A stretch of 64,000 nucleotides of DNA, taken from the NCBI RefSeq assembly GCF_003363015.1, contig NZ_QRAP01000001.1, forward strand, positions 419,162 to 483,161, in the 5' to 3' direction. Source of the DNA: Enterobacillus tribolii. Its GTDB lineage: Bacteria; Pseudomonadota; Gammaproteobacteria; Enterobacterales; Enterobacteriaceae. A program made the position numbers and the translations under genes. How positions within the stretch are numbered: the first letter of the stretch is position 1; each line of letters begins with the position of its first letter. Below, piece by piece: positions 59,826 to 64,000 of the stretch. The notes beneath the pieces are model-generated. The model had not been told where the DNA came from and did not search any database. It saw nothing but the letters and a program-made list of their open reading frames with translations.

Positions 59826-62462
59826 ATGCAGCTCACCTTTTCGTTATCGATTAATGATAATGCCTGGTATCCGACGGCTGAACTGACCGGCTTTAAATCT
59901 GAATCCGGCGGTAGCGCTGACGTTCATAATAAAATGGTGCTGGTGTTTACCGGGCCAGGGAAAGTCGCAGAGGGGGATATCAACGTTGAATCCAGCCCCT
60001 GGCGCGAGTTTAAAAAGACGGTGGAGTCGAGCGAAGTCGGCAGCGGTCTATTCGACATCAAGGTTACGCTTGCGCCGGTTGACGGCCAGCCGCTTGGCGA
60101 CGCGGTGAGCAAGGTACATATCGGGCTGAATAAATCGTCGGATACGGCGCCGGAGTGGTCTGATTTCGCTGATACGTTTGCCGCTGCGGCTGATGAAGAT
60201 CCTGCGGTAGCCGGTATGCTGGTGGTGAATTGCGCTGCGGCGCCGGCAGGGCTGGACGGGACAGAGCTGGAACTGGTGCTGGTGCGCGGTGACAGCATTG
60301 AACGCCTGGCGCCGAAATTCGGACAGGTTTCCTCATTCCCGCTATCCATCGGGACTTACAGCGTCTCTGCGAATGCCCTGAAAACCGCGGACGCCACGCT
60401 GTGTGCCTCAACTACGCTGAGCAGCGGCGAAGTGGCGATTAAGAAAGGGGAGTCTGCGGCGCTTAACGTTGCTTTCGGCGCCGTCAAACGCGGGACGACC
60501 CTCGACGTGACTCTGGATTTGTCCGCGATCCCTGAACTGGCAGGTGAAGACCTGCAGGTACGCTATGCCGAAAATAATGTCGTGAAGATGAGCTTTACGC
60601 TGCAGTCAGGCCAGACGCAGCGCCTGGAAGGGCTGCCGGTGGCAGGGGGCTTTACCGTCAGCGTCGCCGGACTGAAGCTGAACAACACCGATTATCAGTT
60701 TAGTGACCGTGCCGGGAACCTGGATGGAAAATATCATCAGGTTGATTTTACCGGGCTTCAGGTCAGCCAGAAAGACGAGCGTGTTTCCGGCGCGCAAAAG
60801 CTCACTGTTAACGTGCGTGCGGAAAAAGCCGTCGCCGGTAAAGCGCTGACCCTGCGTTTGGTTGATACTTCTTCCTCCGTTGCGCGTGAGTACCGTATTG
60901 ACGCCATTCCGGCACAAAACGGCAGCGTGGTGTCGCCCTTTACCGTTGCGCCGGGGACTTACGCGGTGAAATCGGACTCCTTCATTCTCGACAGCATCGT
61001 GCATTATACCGACGTGACTCCCAGCCCCCTGACGGTTGTCAGCGGCGCAGCGGCGAGCCTGACGCTGGAAATTATTGAAGGGGCGGACCTGCGCGTTAAA
61101 GGCTTCCCGGATTATCTTTCCTTCGGCGCCTGCGCCAACATGTCACCTTCCAACGTAGATGATTTTGTTGCCGCGCGCGTGTCGTCGATCTTCAAATACT
61201 CCGGCGATGACGGCATGGGCGATGCGGATGTTTTCCTGGCGCCGGAAAAAGAACCGACGAACCAGGTGATCCAGATGGCGCGCAACGTGTCGGCCAAGCT
61301 GGGCGATGCTATGCCGGTGCTGCCGATGATGGTGTCTTACACCTGTAACCTGTCGCTCGGCGACGTAGAGAAAATCATCAAGGATCCGGTACGTCATAAA
61401 TACAGCTTTGCCAACTTCATTCAGGCGCTGCAAATGGCGCAGGCGATGAAAGATGATGAGCATCCGGTGCCGGCTGGTTTTATCGTTAACCCGGATTACC
61501 TTGGCGAATGTCAGAAGAGCGGTTTTGCGCCGACGCTGGCAATTCCGGTACGTGAACCGCTGGCTGAAGCGCTGGAACATCACGGCGTTGACATTGCTAT
61601 TCCGGCGGGCATCACCAATACCCTCAAAGGCTATGTTAAAGCGGTTAACTGGCTGACGCGCGTCGTCGCGCCGGACGTAGTGCTTGGCTGGCAGGTCAAC
61701 CTGTGGGGCGTGGCGGGTTCCCAGTGGATTTACCATGACTTTGAGTATGAAGTGGTATTCGATCCGGCAGACGGAAAGAACAAGAAAATGACCATCACGC
61801 CGCAGCGGGCTGGGCAGCTAACCGCCGAGTATGCGCTGCTGGTGGGGATTTTCGAGGATACCGCGTTTGAACGTCGCGATGGCACCAAGGATGTCGCCAA
61901 AGGTGCCGATTTCATGGCGATTGACCGCTATGAGGCGGATGACTTTACGCTGCGCTCTTATGCCAATGGCTATTGCTATTCACCTTACGAATGGGCACGC
62001 ACGTTTGATTTCTGCGCCGCGGTCAGCCGTTACCTGCGTAAACCGGTACTGCCCTGGCAGTTCCCGGCCAGCCACCTGGCGACGAAGATGGATCAGGTTG
62101 ATGCCGCCTTCGACGAACAACACTGGGGGAGCGGCGGCAGCTACATTCTGGGACATGCGGAGATCGGTTCCTCCGTTGACGCCATCAATGACACGCTGCT
62201 CGATCTGGCGTTCAGCCCGGCCTTCGTGGACATGATGGGGAATGATACCCGTGAGCTGTTCTCCCGCCATACGTGGGATCTGACTGAGCCTAAGTACATG
62301 GATTTCCCGGCAAGGGGGATTTTCCATGTTCAGCTGGGCGGCGGTGCGACCACCGGCGTTGTCAGCGCCGTCGGGGATACCAGCAACTGGGTACGTAACC
62401 GGCTGAATGTTTACCGTAATAACCCGGTGCCGTTCGCGGACCCGTCCGATAAGCGTAAATAA
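59826..62462 (+). CDS. Large protein of unknown function: beta-sandwich repeats plus a TIM-barrel-like domain
   Basis: 878 residues from ATG 59826, preceded by AGGAGA; the frame extends to 59748 without a ribosome site. No signal peptide or membrane segment. Residues 1-105 look like a beta-sandwich, perhaps carbohydrate-binding (WYPTAELTGF, VLVFTGPGK). Three Ig/CNA-B-like repeats follow (about 128-220, 222-320, 325-420), two with IGTYSVSAN/APGTYAVKSD motifs. Residues 425-878 alternate strands and helices in a TIM-barrel manner: GFIVNPDYLGE (551), VVLGWQVNLWG (618), ADFMAIDRYEADD (694), PVLPWQFPASH (740), YILGHAEIGS (773). Conserved-looking Glu, Asp and Trp suggest a glycosidase. I cannot assign a GH family. 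It replaces ycjY-ycjZ between mpaA and mppA. Confidence 0.7.
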   Translation: MQLTFSLSINDNAWYPTAELTGFKSESGGSADVHNKMVLVFTGPGKVAEGDINVESSPWREFKKTVESSEVGSGLFDIKVTLAPVDGQPLGDAVSKVHIGLNKSSDTAPEWSDFADTFAAAADEDPAVAGMLVVNCAAAPAGLDGTELELVLVRGDSIERLAPKFGQVSSFPLSIGTYSVSANALKTADATLCASTTLSSGEVAIKKGESAALNVAFGAVKRGTTLDVTLDLSAIPELAGEDLQVRYAENNVVKMSFTLQSGQTQRLEGLPVAGGFTVSVAGLKLNNTDYQFSDRAGNLDGKYHQVDFTGLQVSQKDERVSGAQKLTVNVRAEKAVAGKALTLRLVDTSSSVAREYRIDAIPAQNGSVVSPFTVAPGTYAVKSDSFILDSIVHYTDVTPSPLTVVSGAAASLTLEIIEGADLRVKGFPDYLSFGACANMSPSNVDDFVAARVSSIFKYSGDDGMGDADVFLAPEKEPTNQVIQMARNVSAKLGDAMPVLPMMVSYTCNLSLGDVEKIIKDPVRHKYSFANFIQALQMAQAMKDDEHPVPAGFIVNPDYLGECQKSGFAPTLAIPVREPLAEALEHHGVDIAIPAGITNTLKGYVKAVNWLTRVVAPDVVLGWQVNLWGVAGSQWIYHDFEYEVVFDPADGKNKKMTITPQRAGQLTAEYALLVGIFEDTAFERRDGTKDVAKGADFMAIDRYEADDFTLRSYANGYCYSPYEWARTFDFCAAVSRYLRKPVLPWQFPASHLATKMDQVDAAFDEQHWGSGGSYILGHAEIGSSVDAINDTLLDLAFSPAFVDMMGNDTRELFSRHTWDLTEPKYMDFPARGIFHVQLGGGATTGVVSAVGDTSNWVRNRLNVYRNNPVPFADPSDKRK

Positions 62463-62498
62463 GAAGGACGTCTGCCTGCGGCACGGACGCCGCCACTT

Positions 62499-62526
62499 CC
62501 GGGCATCATCGTTTGATGATGCCCGG
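62499..62526 (+). terminator. Terminator of the 878-residue gene
   Basis: CCGGGCATCATC and GATGATGCCCGG form a 12-bp stem with a GTTT loop, followed by AATATTTCT. It lies 36 bp after the stop. Confidence 0.75.
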
Positions 62527-62729
62527 AATATTTCTGCCAAAATGAATGCCGGCCATTGTTTCATCCTGCTTGCCTCCAGAGTAAAATATACGTAATTTTC
62601 CGACCATTACGCTCTCGTCTTCGTCTTTTCGGGTATCCGCACCGGCCATCATTGCCGCGTATGCGGATCAGCATGGATGCCGTAAAAAAACGGGAGTGCC
62701 GCTTAACCTCTATTTAGGATGTTGATGAC

Positions 62730-64000
62730 ATGCAAGGTTTTCGTCTCGCCGCGCTGGCGGCTTTGATCGGTTCGGGGGTAATGTCGGTACAGGCGGCCGT
62801 AGTGCCGCCGGGCACGCAGTTGGCGGATAAACAGGAAATTGTTCGTCATATTAAAGATGAGCCGGCCTCGCTGGATCCGGCCAAAGTGGTCGGGTTGCCG
62901 GAAGCGCAGGTGGTGCGCGATCTGTTCGAGGGGTTGGTGAATCAGGGGGCGGACGGGCAGCCGTTGCCCGGTGTGGCGGCCAGCTGGCAATCGACCGACA
63001 GTAAACGCTACGTCTTCAAACTGCGCGAAAATGCGCGCTGGTCCAACGGCGAGCCGGTGACGGCCTATGACTTCGTTTATAGCTGGCAGCGCCTGGTTGA
63101 CCCTAAAACGCTGTCGCCTTTTGCCTGGTTTGCGCAGATGGCGGGCATCGCCAAAGCTCAGGATATCATCGACGGCAAAGCGCCGCCGTCCAAGCTGGGC
63201 GTCGTCGCGCCGGATTCGCATACCCTGGTGGTGCAACTGAGTAAACCGGTGCCATATTTCGTCAGCCTGTTGGCGAATTTCAGCCTCTATCCGGTGCCGC
63301 AAAAAATCGTCGAACAATACGGCAATGACTGGACCAAGCCAGAGCATCTGGTCGGTAACGGCGCATTTATGATGTCTGCGCGGGTGGTGAATGAAAAAAT
63401 CGAGCTGAAGCCGAATCCCCATTATTGGGATCATGCCCATACTGTGCTGACGAAGGTGACTTTCCTGCCGATCAACCAGGAGTCGGCGGCGACCAAGCGC
63501 TATCTGGCCGATGATATCGATATCACCGAATCGTTCCCGAAAAACATGTACCAGAAGCTGCTGAAGGATATTCCGGGGCAGGTGTACACGCCCGATCAGT
63601 TGGGCACCTATTACTACGCTTTCAATACCCGCAAAGCGCCGCTGGACGACGCGCGCGTGCGCCGTGCGCTCTCTTACGCCATCGATCGTCAGGTGATTGC
63701 GCAGAAGGTGTTGGGCGCCGGTGAAAAACCGGCATGGCGCTTAACGCCTGACGTAACGGCGGGGTTTGAGCCGGAGCCGGGAGCGATGCAGAAGATGACC
63801 CAGGCTGAGCGCAACAAGCAGGCCAAAGCCTGGCTGAAAGAAGCGGGATACGGGCCGAACAAGCCGCTCAAGCTGACGCTGTTGTATAACTCTTCGGAGA
63901 ATCACCAGAAGATCGCGATTGCCGTGGCGTCGATGTGGAAGAAAGCGCTGGGCGTGCAGGTGAAGCTGGTTAACCAGGAGTGGAAAACCTATATCGACAG
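62730..64000 (+). CDS. mppA: Murein tripeptide-binding protein MppA (partial, C-terminus outside window)
   Basis: 423 residues are visible from ATG 62730 to the window end. Signal peptide cleaves near VQAA. The blocks LADKQEIVRHIKDEPASLDPA and DITESFPKNMYQKLLKDIPGQ (each cut short here), with LVNQEWKTYID at the edge, agree with E. coli MppA much better than with OppA. It hands L-Ala-gamma-D-Glu-mDap to the Opp permease for recycling. Synteny with mpaA and ycjG supports this. Confidence 0.92.
   Translation, partial: MQGFRLAALAALIGSGVMSVQAAVVPPGTQLADKQEIVRHIKDEPASLDPAKVVGLPEAQVVRDLFEGLVNQGADGQPLPGVAASWQSTDSKRYVFKLRENARWSNGEPVTAYDFVYSWQRLVDPKTLSPFAWFAQMAGIAKAQDIIDGKAPPSKLGVVAPDSHTLVVQLSKPVPYFVSLLANFSLYPVPQKIVEQYGNDWTKPEHLVGNGAFMMSARVVNEKIELKPNPHYWDHAHTVLTKVTFLPINQESAATKRYLADDIDITESFPKNMYQKLLKDIPGQVYTPDQLGTYYYAFNTRKAPLDDARVRRALSYAIDRQVIAQKVLGAGEKPAWRLTPDVTAGFEPEPGAMQKMTQAERNKQAKAWLKEAGYGPNKPLKLTLLYNSSENHQKIAIAVASMWKKALGVQVKLVNQEWKTYID

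Overview
The window looks like chromosomal DNA of a GC-rich member of the Enterobacterales. Its backbone carries blocks in near E. coli/Salmonella order: hinT-ycfL-lpoB-thiK-nagZ-ycfP, pot genes with divergent pepT, rnb-yciW-fabI-sapFDCBA, pspF/pspABCD-ycjX-ycjF, tyrR, yciA-yciB-yciC-ompW, and tpx/ycjG/mpaA/mppA. The uronate catabolism genes kduI and kduD, together with KdgR-like operators, suggest a plant-associated lineage such as Pectobacteriaceae or a relative (Dickeya, Brenneria). The genus is inference; no rRNA or tRNA is present to test it.

Region 1-12.9 kb is accessory and metabolic. It holds a cytoplasmic heparinase II/III-type lyase (cut by the window start), a secreted alginate-lyase-fold protein, a complete MalFGK-type sugar ABC importer, a second alginate-lyase-fold protein without a signal peptide, and then kduI-kduD. 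Read together these form a putative uronic-acid polysaccharide pathway: periplasmic cleavage, import of oligomers, cytoplasmic depolymerisation to the unsaturated monouronate, then KduI/KduD to 2-keto-3-deoxygluconate. Between the two halves lies a patchy stretch (9.0-11.2 kb) with a small orphan ORF, a GNAT acetyltransferase, an AT-rich beta-propeller-like gene of unknown role, and two degenerate repeats spaced exactly like a type I-E CRISPR unit.

Region 13-36 kb is mostly housekeeping: spy, acnA, the hinT to ycfP block, polyamine transport, pepT, gluconate permease gntT with a palindromic GntR-like operator, the mdaB-ygiN quinone pair, dkgB, rnb and yciW. A complete cadB (cadaverine/lysine antiporter) gene is inserted between potC and potD, with its own terminator, and potD has a good sigma-70 promoter of its own. 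A higBA toxin-antitoxin pair sits between yciW and fabI.

Region 36-64 kb covers fabI, the overlapping sapABCDF operon, the small RNA RyhB with a Fur box in its promoter (between sapA and pspF), the phage-shock regulon with a sigma-54 promoter, ycjXF, a mercaptopyruvate sulfurtransferase, tyrR, yciA, yciB, a SulP transporter inserted before yciC, ompW with a perfect FNR box, tpx, and the murein-peptide recycling genes ycjG, mpaA and mppA (cut by the window end). Between mpaA and mppA lies an 878-residue leaderless protein with beta-sandwich repeats and a probable TIM-barrel domain, which I do not recognise.
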